Positions 11,297-21,618 of a stretch of 64,000 nucleotides of DNA are shown here, one piece after another (position 1 is the stretch's first letter; every line of letters begins with the position of its first letter). The notes below the pieces were generated by a model. It did no database searches. It saw only the letters and a program-made list of their open reading frames with translations, and was not told the origin of the DNA. Origin of the DNA: Favolaschia claudopus (Eukaryota; Basidiomycota; Agaricomycetes; Agaricales; Mycenaceae); the NCBI GenBank assembly GCA_037176885.1, contig JAWWNJ010000018.1, positions 1,116,001-1,180,000 on the forward strand, written 5' to 3'. The position numbers and the translations under genes are program-made.

Positions 11297-11600
11297 TTCT
11301 ACTTCAAGTTTTCTATTCAACTCTATCATATCTTTGCCGACCCTCGGGCCGTAATTCTTTCTCTATCTCTCTCCTTCCTCACCAGTCACGCACCAGCACG
11401 GCGGTCCTCTTGCACTCTACCGTATCAACCTCACGCAATACCGTTCCTCTCCCCATCGAGATTTCCCCTATGTTCGTCTACTTAGTTTATTCCTTTTACT
11501 ATAGAATACGTACCCTTACTTACCCATAGTATATGATTCCCTAGATACACTAGTAGAGTACTATCGCGTAGCCTTCGGACCAGGTACGATAACCCTAGAA

Positions 11601-11622
11601 CATCAAATCAAATCAAATCAAA
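11601..11622 (+). repeat. LINE 3' tail, (ATCAA)n
   Basis: Four to five ATCAA units end the LINE. The same tail type with similar upstream sequence is at 47004-47029. Confidence 0.8.
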
Positions 11623-11650
11623 CCACGTGGACAGGTGAGATGATTATTTC

Positions 11651-12253
11651 TGTGATGGATATCGGTATTATCCGGCTCTTGAGTCTTCCCGCGCGCTCGG
11701 CGCTCTCGGCATTGACGATCATGGGACCGTGTTCATGACGTCAATGCTGCTAAGTTCTTTTACTTAGCAGCAAAGCGTCATACCTCTCTCTCTTGGATCG
11801 GCACCGATCAGATTCAATATTGACTTGCAGTGTCTGACGGAGTCATCAAGAGGTACAGTAGAATAATCCACTACTTTCCTCATGGTTCCATTGACTTCTT
11901 GAATATTCTATAATTGATCCTCGTAGATTATAAAAGGGAGTCGTTCCCTCCTGTAACGACAGCTCTAACTTACTTCTATCAATCTACGTAGATTCATCCC
12001 AAATCTTGTGTGAACCTTAAGAGAAGCCGCGCGCTCTCCTAAATTCAGCCAAGCTAGTCTACAGTGGTAAAGCCGCGCGCTTACTTCTCGGATTAGACGC
12101 AACTTAGGACTGGTCGATATTCCCAGTCGTCGTAAGAAGAATAAGATCTCTTAGGACAGTTGTTCAGGTATTTACTTGATTATATAGAGGTTCTTGGTAC
12201 TCAAACCGCTTACTACTTGGTTATTTTACCGAAACTAACCCGTATCTTTAACA
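11651..12253 (+). repeat. Solo LTR in the Helitron
   Basis: 603 bp with TG...CA ends and the 5-bp target duplication ATTTC at 11646-11650 and 12254-12258. A TATA-like TATAAAAGGG at about 11930 fits a plus-strand U3/R promoter. Deleting it restores the minus-strand Helitron frame around IEEI. It contains a 47-nt hairpin at 11735-11781. Likely left by LTR-LTR recombination. Confidence 0.85.
11735..11781. repeat. 47-nt ATGACG...CGTCAT hairpin
   Basis: Outer stem ATGACG/CGTCAT and inner perfect 10 bp stem GCTGCTAAGT/ACTTAGCAGC around a short loop. Homologous to 55501-55547; same outer stem as 35801-35850 and 55680-55729. Confidence 0.7.
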
Positions 12254-13433
12254 ATTTCCTCAATCTGTGTCAATGGAGGCAGTTCTTCAGGACCCGGGGT
12301 TCATATTGTTACAGTCACGATATTTATTTTTGTTGTTAGAGTTGACCCGGCATTTACTGCAAACTCCGTTGAGAGCATCCAAGTCAAACCACCGCTCGTG
12401 ACATTCATTGCAAGATTCCAGAGATATTTCCATTATCTTTGTCCTCACATTCTGCATCAGGACACGATCTTCTGCAGATACGGCTGGTTCTGAAAGTGGA
12501 GTAGGGTTGGGTTGAGACAGCTGTGGTTCAGGGTCTTGACCCCCTGGATCAGGGCTTGGAGGTCGAGCCTGATTGGGAGGACCCATCTCTCTTGCCAATT
12601 GCTGCGCAAGGATTTCAGCATCCTGAGCTTCTCGTCTGCGTGCTCTATAGCTCTGGACTTTTGCTCGACAGTTATCACACTGCATTTAATCACCCGTGAA
12701 AAGAGACTTGTGAACCCAATGAGGTTGCTTAGTACACCAGAGACGATCAGGATTGTCTGGATGTGGTTGTCGTCCCCGTTGCCCGCGAGCATGGTTCCGG
12801 CGATGTGGTGATCCTAACGGGCACGGGGAAGAGGTGGTTGAGCTAGTGGTCGACTTGGTGCATCATTCTGGTGTGTCTGATTGGGAGGAGGAATAGCAGC
12901 AGCTGCAGTTGGTCCAAAAACATCAGAGTTGACTCCTGGTCCACGATTATTTTCCGCATTTCGAAAGAGAAGTGTAGAACGGAAAGGCATGTCGGCATCT
13001 TCATTTACACCGCCTTGATGCATCCTGGTTACGCTGAAGTGGACTCGGAGGTGGGGCTGTAGTTCTAGGACGCTTATCACGGTGATCTCGGGAAGTTGGT
13101 GACTGAGGTGACCGTTGACTGAATGGTCGAGTTGTACCTATTAACAACTGATGAGTAAGCTAATCGAGAACCAGTCATGATATCACTTACTTTGAAGATT
13201 CGGAGATTCACGCCGTATATCTCGCAGTCCATTGAGGGGTAGAGTCGATGGATGGAGTGGTGAACCAGAAACTCGAGCACGCGGACCGCGAGAAGTACGA
13301 TCAATAGAGTAGCAGCATACAACTCCTGCTGCCTCCTTCGATCACCCGATTCTGGCATCTGTTGTACTGCCCACTGCGGTGGTGCAACGGGAGCTGAACG
13401 GTCTTCAATTCGATGCCCAACAGTCATATTCAA
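12254..13433 (-). pseudogene. Helitron protein, N-terminal region
   Basis: Minus strand, N-terminus at the right. 13433-13191 is Pro/Arg-rich with a 53 nt GT-AG intron at about 13137-13190. A Pro-rich linker follows, then a zinc-binding-like segment (DRLWCTKQPHW, then QCDNCRAK at 12685), a Pro-rich spacer, and ESCNECHERWFDLDALNGVC with a NNMNPG-like end near 12290. This order is typical of basidiomycete Helitron proteins before the Helitron_like_N domain. At least two frameshifts are present. After removal of the solo LTR the reading continues a further ~10 codons to the LINE tail, then resumes beyond the LINE at 7405. Confidence 0.75.
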
Positions 13434-13439
13434 CTACAT

Positions 13440-14299
13440 ACCTGCTCCGCGGGGCGGCATAGGAAAGTGGTATTGATAATGGAGTTGTGTATGCCGGTAC
13501 CCGGCCTACAGGAGGGGGAGCTTGTGTGTATTCACAGGGCTTGGGTCAAGTATAAATACAGAATATGTACCGTATAATTTCGGTCAATTCGTCTGTCCCG
13601 GTACTTACTGTACTGACCGGAAGGGTGGAAAATTAAAAATAGAGTGAAGTACAATTCATATTTTCGCCATCAAAGGCGACACATTCCGTGATCTTTGACA
13701 GTTCCGCGGACATGGATCAATGACTGCCGAAGGCCCGGAGGATCTCGGCCAATGACTGCCGAAGGCCAAAAGAACGCAGTATCGAGGAGTTAGGGCAAGC
13801 GGAGCGGCCCTAACTCCGGGAATCCACAGGGGGTTTAGGGTTAGGTAGGTCAGGGTTAGGCTTGGTTAGGGCATGGGACATAGAAAAAAAGGTCAGGGTT
13901 CGTCACTCGTTCAAGTTGGTTAGGATGGTTCGGGTCAGTGTTGGCGGGGTCCATTCACTTGACCCCGTTGACTGACCGGTATATACCGGGTCAGTGCCAA
14001 CACTGGTTCGGGTTGGTTAGGAAGGTTAGGGTTGGTTAGAGCCAGGTAAAAAGTCCAGCGGCCGGCAAGAGAGGCCATCAAAATTGCCGGGAAAGCCGAA
14101 ACAGATCATTGCCGACACATTGCAGAAATCAGTAAAATGTGTCGGTAATGTGCCGGTTGTTGTATATACTCGTTACCGCGGTCGCTCGCACAAACCGTCT
14201 ATTCTCGCGTTTGTAGGAGGTTCTAGGGCATCGCCTGGACATAGTAAGCGTTGTGGAAAGGGTATAGAGAGCGTGTATTAGAGGTAGAAACATAGAACC
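13440..14299. other. No gene; degenerate telomere-like repeats
   Basis: Between about 13833 and 14045 the G-rich strand repeats GGTTAGGG, GGTTAGG and GGGTTAGG with interruptions, resembling degenerate TTAGGG telomere repeats. 13720-13770 has two copies of 'caatgactgccgaaggcc'. 13940-14010 forms an imperfect inverted repeat around GGGTCAGTG. Confidence 0.6.
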
Positions 14300-15066
14300 G
14301 TGCGCAGAAAAGTTGTGCAGAACATCGTTCGGCCGAATTCAAAGCGTGGACTTGATGGCAACCGTACTACACGTCCCGCAAATCTGTGGACAGAATTTCG
14401 ACACCATATCTGCGATGATCTATCGCGGCGGCTTCAGGTCATGGGTCGAACTCCAGACGAAGAGCAAGTTTACGGGCTCTTCTTGTTCGACAAGCTGCTC
14501 CAGGAGTCGGGTCGGCGTCTTCGAGATTGGCCAACCATGCCACTGGCTCAACGCGATTGGGCCGCCGAAGTCATGAACCCGCTCATTGCAGACCAGCTCG
14601 ACTATAATCGTGATGACGAGCGGGAGCAAGCCGAACGTCTCTCCGCTTTGCTCAATTTGGAGCAGCGCGCTGCATATGATAAGATCATCGACTCCGTTCA
14701 CGAAAAGTCCGGCAAGCTGTATTTTCTCAATGGGCCTGGCGGTACTGGTAAAATATTTGTCTACAAAACTGTCTGCCATTCCCATGCAGCGAGGAGAACA
14801 TCGTGCTCCGTGTAGCGTCCTCCGGTATCGCTGCTTTGCTTATGCCTGGTGGTCGTACCGCACACTCTGTCCTCAAAATTCTCATTGATGGCCTTAACGC
14901 GGAGTCTGTCTGCGGTATTCCCCAAAACACCCAACGTGCTGATCTCCTACGCCGCACCACCCTGATTATCTGGGATGAGATTGGTATGCAGCATCGTCAT
15001 GCTATCGAGGCACTTGAACGTATCTGCATTTTCTCGACAGCTACACCACATTTAGAGGTGATCTAA
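14300..15066 (+). pseudogene. Helitron PIF1-like helicase fragment
   Basis: 14300-14815 gives a helical region, then LNLEQRAAYDKI and the Walker A motif GPGGTGK (about residues 145-151). One frameshift near 14785 leads into VASSGIAALLMPGGRTAHS and the Walker B-like LIIWDEIGMQHRHAIEAL. The sequence ends abruptly at about 15042, so helicase motifs III-VI are absent. Orientation is opposite to the Helitron at 6674-13433, so it comes from another copy. PIF1-type helicases unwind the donor strand in rolling-circle transposition. Confidence 0.85.
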
Positions 15067-15540
15067 AGTGCGAAATGTGTCAAACAAACCTGTAGAAATA
15101 GTTTGAGACGATTTTTTACCGTGACATTACCGTGACTCGGGCGATTTTTGAGCGACAAATTGCCTTTTTTTGGAGGTTTTCCACGGTTTTAGCGCCATTT
15201 TGATGGCGCAGAAGTACAACGTGACCGTGACTGGCGCAGACGTCGGCGACGCGACGGACCCCATCGTGACCGTGACCGTTGCCTACCTACAGGCACGTAC
15301 AGTATGTTTGGTGCATGAGGCGATTAGCATCACAGATCTACGGCCTGATGACCTCGCTCTAGTAAAGCCAAGCCGAGCCAGAAAAAGTCTGCCCGGATTC
15401 CAACCAATTTGGCTTTGATTGCCAAAAGAAAATTGGCTGCGATAGAGGGATATTTTCTCTAGCCATTAGTCGTTCAACGGCTGCATCGCAGCCGAATCCG
15501 GCGCGGCGGAATCTCGGAGTGTCTAAATTGTTTCTCCGAT
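15067..15540. other. No gene recognised
   Basis: Contains repeated 'cgtgacc/cgtgac' stretches (15115-15280), but no ORF or TIR that I trust. Confidence 0.4.
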
Positions 15541-15544
15541 TCAG

Positions 15545-15645
15545 AGGGTGGGGGTCGAACCTGCGACCTTGGCAGTGTGCGCGTGGTCAACCTTGGGGGG
15601 TGTTTACCGCTGTCAACCGCTGTGCCATCTGGCGGAGTGGGTATC
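15545..15645 (-). ncRNA. tRNA-like pol III promoter, SINE candidate
   Basis: On the minus strand TGGCACAGCGGTTG (15627-15614) matches a tRNA A box and GGTTCGACCCC (15561-15551) matches a B box, about 66 nt apart. That spacing exceeds a normal tRNA, and I could not build the acceptor or T stems, so a tRNA-derived SINE or degenerate tRNA is more likely than a working tRNA gene. Confidence 0.4.
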
Positions 15646-15659
15646 AGAGTAGTCTCGTA

Positions 15660-17067
15660 CACAGCCTCTCCTGACATCGGTTAAGATGATCCTAGCTTCA
15701 TGTTAAGCCTTAGCATTAACTTGAAATTAAGGCTAATTCATTTTAAGCCTTAACCCTTAAGGAGAACACTGGGGCACACCATCATTCTCAATGGTGTGCC
15801 CGTGGGAGAGTCAGCCTCCTGAGGAACATTGCTGCTGCTTGCACAACCATCCGGATTTCGACCACCTCAGACAAAAGGGGGAGCAAGCTCCCCCAATAAG
15901 CATAACGTTTGCGTAGCCACCCGCCAAATGTCAGGTTGTAAAGTGCCAATCATGGTTGGCGGTGAGGACGTTGATTGATTCCATTGAACGGTGGGGGCTT
16001 CGCGGAATACAAGGCTAAGTAACTCAGGTGGAGCTGCAAGCCAAACCCCCGCCTGAAAATGCGCTCCACGCAATTTTCAGAGAAAAAAAAAGCAGGTTAC
16101 AAGCAAACAGCGTATTCTTTATGACATATCCGACTGTATCTTCCAGCCAGAATTTGGGTCAATTGACACGATTCAAGTACTTTACCCTTTGCACTCTCCA
16201 TTTCGGTGCGATAGAGGACCGGTCCTGACTGTACTCCTACTCACAACGCATAAGTATGTACTACGCAACGCAAACCATTCATTTTGCCCATGTCATACTG
16301 CCACCCGCGTCCTCTTTTACGCCGGGATAAGATCTAAATTGTCTTGTGTCCAGGGAAACCTCGATCTCTCGCTTCTCTGGCAATTTCGTCCTTCTCCAGA
16401 TAAAAAGATAAACTGTGCTGTGGCTGGCTGGGTTGACATAGGGTTTTATTCCTCACCCTACAGCCCCGCTGCATCAAATTCTAGAGAGTGTGATGCGTCG
16501 ACGTCTTTTGCTATCCGACAAGTATGGGCTTCCACGGAGATCTATAAAGCTTATAGTGGACCGTGCTCCTGCGGGGGCTAGATTAGCTCGAGTTGGGCTT
16601 CTTGGAGAGAAAGTCACTCTTCGTAATGGAGACATATGTAAACGTGGCTCATGGCTTTTTTGCAATCAACCTAGGCTCGTTACCAGACTATATACGAGAA
16701 ATCCGACCTTTTGTGGTTGGGGTGTGGGTCGGACGTATAGATCTTAAGGGAAAATTAACCCTTAACTTAACTTAAGGGTGAAGCCTTAAGTACAACACTG
16801 CGTTGACCTGCCTCGTGTTGCCTTACAGGTTTAGAACGGGGAGTTAGGCACCGGCACAACATAGTATTTCCCTGTGGCTCTATCTATCTCCTCAATTCGG
16901 CTTTTGATCCACTTCCATTTTCCGCAGATTGGTTTCCCGTGCCGCGTACATGGAACAGTGAGTTAGCAAGCGCCCAGTGATAAAATTGCAAAACATGGTG
17001 GGTTGCTTAGACTGATGAGGGATGCAGCCTGGCCCGCAAAAACTCCTGAGCACATGGCCTGTGATAT
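15660..17067. other. No secure gene
   Basis: TTAAG-rich low complexity at 15690-15765 and 16745-16800. A frame at 16490-16747 encodes a basic, Leu/Arg-rich peptide that I do not recognise. The hairpin GGGGGAGCAAGCTCCCCC is at 15877-15894. Confidence 0.4.
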
Positions 17068-17521
17068 TAGAGAGTTTGCGGTGAGCCGCCAGAAGCCACC
17101 TGGCGGCTCTAGTGGTATGCGGATTGGAGCGGCTATGCTGTCTGGCGGCTCGTTTGGCGGCTAGTAAGACTGGTTCAAATTTGGTTTTGCAAGTCTATTC
17201 TTAGTACTTAGTCATCTATATCTTGAGCCATACACACACGAAGAAAATTGGACCCGAAAATCTGACGCTATCGCGCATTCGAGCCGAAGACTTCGGTTGA
17301 CGCTGGAAATTGCTTCAATTCAAAACAATTATGCACGTTTGGACAACGAACTCTCATTGGCTGAGGGTATAGTCAAGTATGCAAGGTACACAACCATTAC
17401 CCGACCGCTAAGGACCGCGCGCGACGAGCCCCTGAACGAGCCGCCACATGACGTAGCCGCTCCAATCCGCATGCCGTTAGAGCCGCCAGGTGGCTTCTGG
17501 CGGCTCACCGCAAACTCTCTA
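17068..17521. mobile_element. 454 bp TIR element with long arms
   Basis: Inverted termini begin TAGAGAGTTTGCGGTGAGCC and match perfectly for 43 bp, then with few mismatches for about 100 bp. The heptamer GGCGGCT recurs in both arms. Same terminal motif as 1541-1725 and 9736-9934. No coding capacity. Confidence 0.85.
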
Positions 17522-18576
17522 TTGCCGTGAGGGCAAAAGGTAAGTAAGCGAGCACTTTACGTTGCTCGTTCTCGCTCCAGGTAACTCCATCAATGTCCAG
17601 AGTTCCACTTCCAGTAACGGAAGAAACCATCGAGGCAAACAATTTCTTGCCATTTTCGGGGATGCATCGAGTGGGCTAAACGAAGTTCAGATCTGGGCTT
17701 CAAGCGAGATCAAAATTTGGCCTCGGAGTGGTGAGACAAGGGGATCCAACGATAAGAGAAAAAGATAAAGCTTTTTCCTGCACCCTTTCCCCCCATCCTG
17801 CCATATCGGGAAAAAGATTCCCATTGTTGTCACGGGCCGCGGCTCCCGGTCAGGCGCCCACACCAAATTTCAACCAAATTCGCGAAGTTTTGGCGCAGTT
17901 CGGAGTGTAAGTAGTGCGGGAATCTTACGGACCTATTGTTCAATTGACCCTCCTTAATCAGTAGAAGTCATTCGAACCTCCCTAGACACAAATACTGAGA
18001 AGACTGAAATAATTGATACTATTTAATATACTGATGCTTCGTGCTCATTCTCTGTTGCGACGCATGTTGCATGGTGGGAGAGAGGGAGAGAAGATCAGAC
18101 ATCTGGGCTGGGTCGGCACTGAACCGGAAATAGCCGGAACGTGCACGCGTCATGTAGAGTGTCTGAAAATTAGCTGGAGGGCTCAAGGCAGTCAATTCTG
18201 TGTTGTAGGAACGCTCAAACTCGAAATCCGGTGTCTTTCTAAGCCGAAAACTTTTGACCTACAAGAGTTTTTTTTTCAACCCCGCGGGTCCCCCTCCCCT
18301 ACGTGATGTCATCAATTCTTGTCGTTGGACCCCCTTGTGGTGAGGCAACTTTTTTCGGTCCAGCCCAAGCCATACGAAGGGCGTCCATCGTTCCAACCCG
18401 CGCACATTAGCACAAGTCTGCATCTCGGCACATCTTTTACCTCGACATCAATTGACATGTCTCGTTCCAAACTTGAAACAGCTGCTCTGGCCCCAATGTC
18501 GCGAATGGAATAACCAACCCTTTTAGCCGTTGTGCGCAAACACTGGGAAACCGCTCTTGAGCCTTCGATAGGAGCG
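17522..18576. other. No gene recognised
   Basis: Inverted similarity between about 17730-17756 and 18320-18346 (core 'caagggg.tccaacga') could be eroded TIRs of a ~600 bp element, but I saw no target duplication. Confidence 0.35.
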
Positions 18577-18672
18577 GAGCCTCACCGTGCCCGATCGTTG
18601 CCCGATAGTGTGTCCCAATCGGGCACAGTCGGGCAGCCATCGGGTACGATCGGGTACGATCGGGTGAGGCCC
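18577..18672. repeat. Palindromic GCCCGAT cluster
   Basis: GAGCCTCACCGTGCCCGATC at the left and its imperfect complement at the right form a hairpin. Between them GCCCGAT/ATCGGGC recurs in both orientations, including two direct copies of 'cgggtacgat'. Confidence 0.65.
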
Positions 18673-19158
18673 GATAGCAAAATAAATAAATTTGCGACAC
18701 CAGGCCACTTGGAAGAATCCTCAACAATCATTCCGTTTGTGCATGTTATGTGACCATTTCTTACAGCCCTTAATGTGCCTGTACGATGAGGAGAAACGCA
18801 ACGCCCTACCACTGAATGCGCTGATGTCGGAGTTTGAGATTGGCGGAGCATTGCCGACAACCATTGTGTAACATCTACCAAGAAAAAAGATAGGGAATTC
18901 TAATGAATACGGAGGCGGAGAAACAGGTCGGAATAGAACTACCCCCAAGTTGAATTGGGGAAGGAGAAGTGGGCGAACGACGTCAGACAGCGCTAGAGGC
19001 GACAGAAGGTAGTGAAGTAGTCTTTGCGAATTCCACGGCGGCAAAGGAATCCTGGGCCTGATTGGCCCTGAAATCGCCGCCCGGACTTGTGGCTAGTGTA
19101 CCAATCGGGATTGAGTTCCATTCTTTGTCGTTAAACGTCTTGCGAATATGATGGCGTC

Positions 19159-19220
19159 CATTAAGCCTGTATAGGCATTTTTAAGTCATTAAGCCTGTAT
19201 AGGCATTTTTAAGTCATTAA
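19159..19220. repeat. 28-bp tandem repeat
   Basis: Two exact units of 'cattaagcctgtataggc' plus 10 more bases, and a partial third. It lies just beyond the 3' end of the minus-strand membrane-protein gene. Confidence 0.85.
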
Positions 19221-19239
19221 TACTGTCGTCGACCAGAAT

Positions 19240-20912
19240 TTAGGAAGCACACGTCGCCATCATGCTGTTCATGTACACTGCGCAAGCAGTCACCGCGTTA
19301 GTATGGAGAGCAAGGCACAATAACAAACTGCCACAAACGTTTACTGCTAGGAGCGAGGCCGAGGAAGAACCAGAAAGTGTCGGGAACGGCCAAGAACTGC
19401 AATCATATACTTCGTTAGCTGTGAGGCACAAACCGAGAACGGGGCAGACTTACCAAGACCATGTTGATGCCAGAGGACAAAGCGGTGAGCGCACCACAAT
19501 TGATAGCGTCGTGAATGAGTAGGTCCATCATCAAATTAGTTCTGTTTGACGAGATCAATGCTGTGTCCATCCAGAAAAGAAGAAGAAGAAACCGACTTAA
19601 TCATATCGCCCTTCTGGCTTTTCAGGAACAAGCAGAGGTAAGTTGTGATCAGTATGTCGCAAGCGAAGGATGCTGCAGATTAAAGGGTGGTGATAGGCTG
19701 CAGATATTTAAAGGGTATCGGTAAATTGAAAGAAAGAAAATACCTTGGTGGTCCCTAGTTTGAGGAAACTGCGCAGCTCGTATCTGGGTGATAGAGGGTA
19801 TCGGTATGGGCCAAATAGCACGAAGGGATATAACGACGCACGACCAGGCAGTCTGAATGATTCCTGCGACTGTGTTGCGTGTGAGTTAGAGAACCTTGAT
19901 GAACTCATGCGCCTACTAATTTGAACAATAGGTAAGAGAACCTGGATAGTCAAAGGTAAGTCACTCGCTGCGGCAATATGCACATATATATACAATGATG
20001 TAAATGCCAAATGCTGCAGCGCTCAGCCGACTCCGTCCCTGCGTTACTGATAAAGAATAAGCACCGATGGTATCAACATGCAATCAACAGGTGCAGGCTT
20101 ACATCGGTGGATGCGACTCGAGAAATAACTGTAGGAGCGTGATAAGGGTGGCGCCATTCCTGCCGTTCAGGACTCACATTTGCACAATGAAAGCGGAAAG
20201 ATACTGTCGTGGCTTTCAGCGCTGTGTTGACTATGGAGCTATAATTTAGTTGAAGGACTCACTGCGGCAAGTAGCTGGAGCTATCGAGAAAATGATGAGC
20301 TCATAACGACAATAGGCTCACTGTAACGTACAGAATCTTGCGTTTAAATAGTCTTATCAGCCGCGACCCTTTCAGTCACGCCGAAATACACTTACCAGAG
20401 CAAGTTGGTTTGAATGTCTCCAAACCGCTGCACAAAACAATTGTATGAGGAGATGAAGAAGAATATCACTTGAACGGTCTCCAACATCCTAAGGTCACTT
20501 AGTTGATAAAATCACAAGCATAAAACGCCCGCACAAAACAAGCAGAACCTGGCATATGTTAATTACAAAAAGAACGATACTGTAGCCTTCTGTATGACTG
20601 AAACGTAACGCGTAACGGAGGGCTGTTTCTGCTGACGAATCACCTATATATGGTAAGTCTCCTTCTTTAAAAGGGTGATTTGTAAGCCGTTTCAGCCGTT
20701 TCAGCCTGTAACGGTCCAAAATTGGTTTCAGTCATACAGAGCGGTACAGTAGTGTTATCTCCACTCGCCGTTGTCTTTACCGCCATACCGTCAGTATGCC
20801 GAGCCGCAAAGTAATTCCATGTTTGTAGAATACCCATTCCATAGAGGAGAATTTCCAAAACCAGAGAAATGAGCCAGGCCCCGTACGTGGAATCGAGGGA
20901 GAGAGATGCCAT
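19240..20912 (-). pseudogene. DUF6534-type multispanning membrane protein
   Basis: Minus strand. The ATG at 20912 starts MASLSLDSTYGAWLISLVLE and continues through LLYGMGILQTW, the typical first helix of this mushroom family. Exon 2 (about 20503-20396) has LETVQVIFFFISSYNCFV, the second helix. Further exons give AGIIQTAWS (about 19845), ASFACDILITTYLCLFLKSQK (about 19680-19610), LLIHDAINCGALTAL (about 19515) and finally FLAVPD...YMNSMMATCAS ending at 19240. Small GT-AG introns separate them; a TIR element sits in intron 1. The order matches DUF6534 (Pfam PF20152) proteins, whose function is unknown. Two or three frame breaks (about 19710, 19300) suggest a decayed or partly mis-modelled gene. 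Confidence 0.65.
20578..20751. mobile_element. 174 bp TA-flanked TIR element in an intron
   Basis: TIRs of about 27 bp: the left begins TACTGTAGCCTTCTGTATGA and the right complement TACTGTACCGCTCTGTATGA (three differences). It lies between exons 1 and 2 of the DUF6534-type gene. Confidence 0.75.
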
Positions 20913-20977
20913 AGAGTGAAAGCGGTTGAGGGGGGGAAACCTGGAAGTCATGTCAACAACTTAAATGCCTCTGGTAA

Positions 20978-21323
20978 GCAAGGGGCGCTTGATCTCTGGA
21001 TTGTGGACCCAAACCCTGCACGTGTTTCACAGCCTTCGCCCGTCTTCCCGAACAAGTCCGAAAGGCCCGATGAACCTCGAGATTTTTGCGGGCTCGTTCT
21101 AGTCCTCAATCAACGCAATTTGTAGCATATTCTATGATGGTAGAAGGCCTCGAGCACACGAATTTGGTACGCCAGGACCCACATCGTCCAAGGCCCGAAT
21201 ATCGTCCAAGGCCCGAATATCGTCTTTGTTTACGCGTGCCAAACAATCTCCTTATTTGGGGGGGTACCCTTTGATGCACGTGCATGGTTTGGGTCCGCGA
21301 TCCAGAGATCAAGCGCCTCTTGC
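20978..21323. mobile_element. ~346 bp inverted-repeat element
   Basis: Arms of about 55 bp pair with few mismatches; the core is GCGCTTGATCTCTGGAT in both. The interior holds a tandem 18-bp repeat. No clear target duplication, so it may be a local inverted duplication. Confidence 0.6.
21183..21224. repeat. 18-bp tandem repeat
   Basis: ATCGTCCAAGGCCCGAAT occurs twice, followed by a partial third copy. Confidence 0.85.
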
Positions 21324-21335
21324 TGGTAAGTATCC

Positions 21336-21441
21336 GCCAAGTACTGTACAATCGTGTATTCTGGTGGTTACTTCGCCTACGCTACGCGGAGGTCACCAGC
21401 AAGGTAACCAGAGCGGGTTACCTAGGTATACTCTATATCTA
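21336..21441 (+). repeat. Dispersed ~105 bp repeat, copy 1
   Basis: Shares 'acaatcgtgtattc', 'ggtcaccagcaaggtaacca', 'gagcggg' and 'gtatactctat' in the same order with 58505-58605. Internally palindromic around GGTTACC/GGTAACC. Confidence 0.7.
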
Positions 21442-21618
21442 GTGGTGTACAAGGAACATGCATATCTAGTGTCTTTACAAAATGAAAATGAAGATGACAG
21501 GAACGAAAAAGAAAGAGAATGCGTCTGTGTGTGCTACACCAAGCTGGAGCCGACTCGCTTCCTCCAAATGGTCCAGAGACCGTCCGCCGTTCTTCCCGCC
21601 TTCACCCCAGCCTCAATC

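Larger units (their letters stand above)
7390..11622 (+). mobile_element. LINE (non-LTR retrotransposon), 5'-truncated and interrupted
   Basis: It runs from the middle of the reverse transcriptase to a 3' tail of ATCAA repeats at 11601-11622. It lies inside a minus-strand Helitron, whose coding sequence resumes on both sides. An LTR element occupies 8605-10452 including one target duplication. 5' truncation with a simple-repeat tail is the usual signature of target-primed reverse transcription. The type is Tad1/X-like, judging by the RT plus RNase H plus terminal zinc-knuckle order. Confidence 0.85.

Noticed and set aside
15545..15645. Functional tRNA gene
   Set aside because: A and B boxes are present but acceptor and T stems do not form and spacing is long.
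17730..18346. TIR element suggested by a ~27 bp inverted similarity
   Set aside because: Too many mismatches and no target duplication to call it an element.
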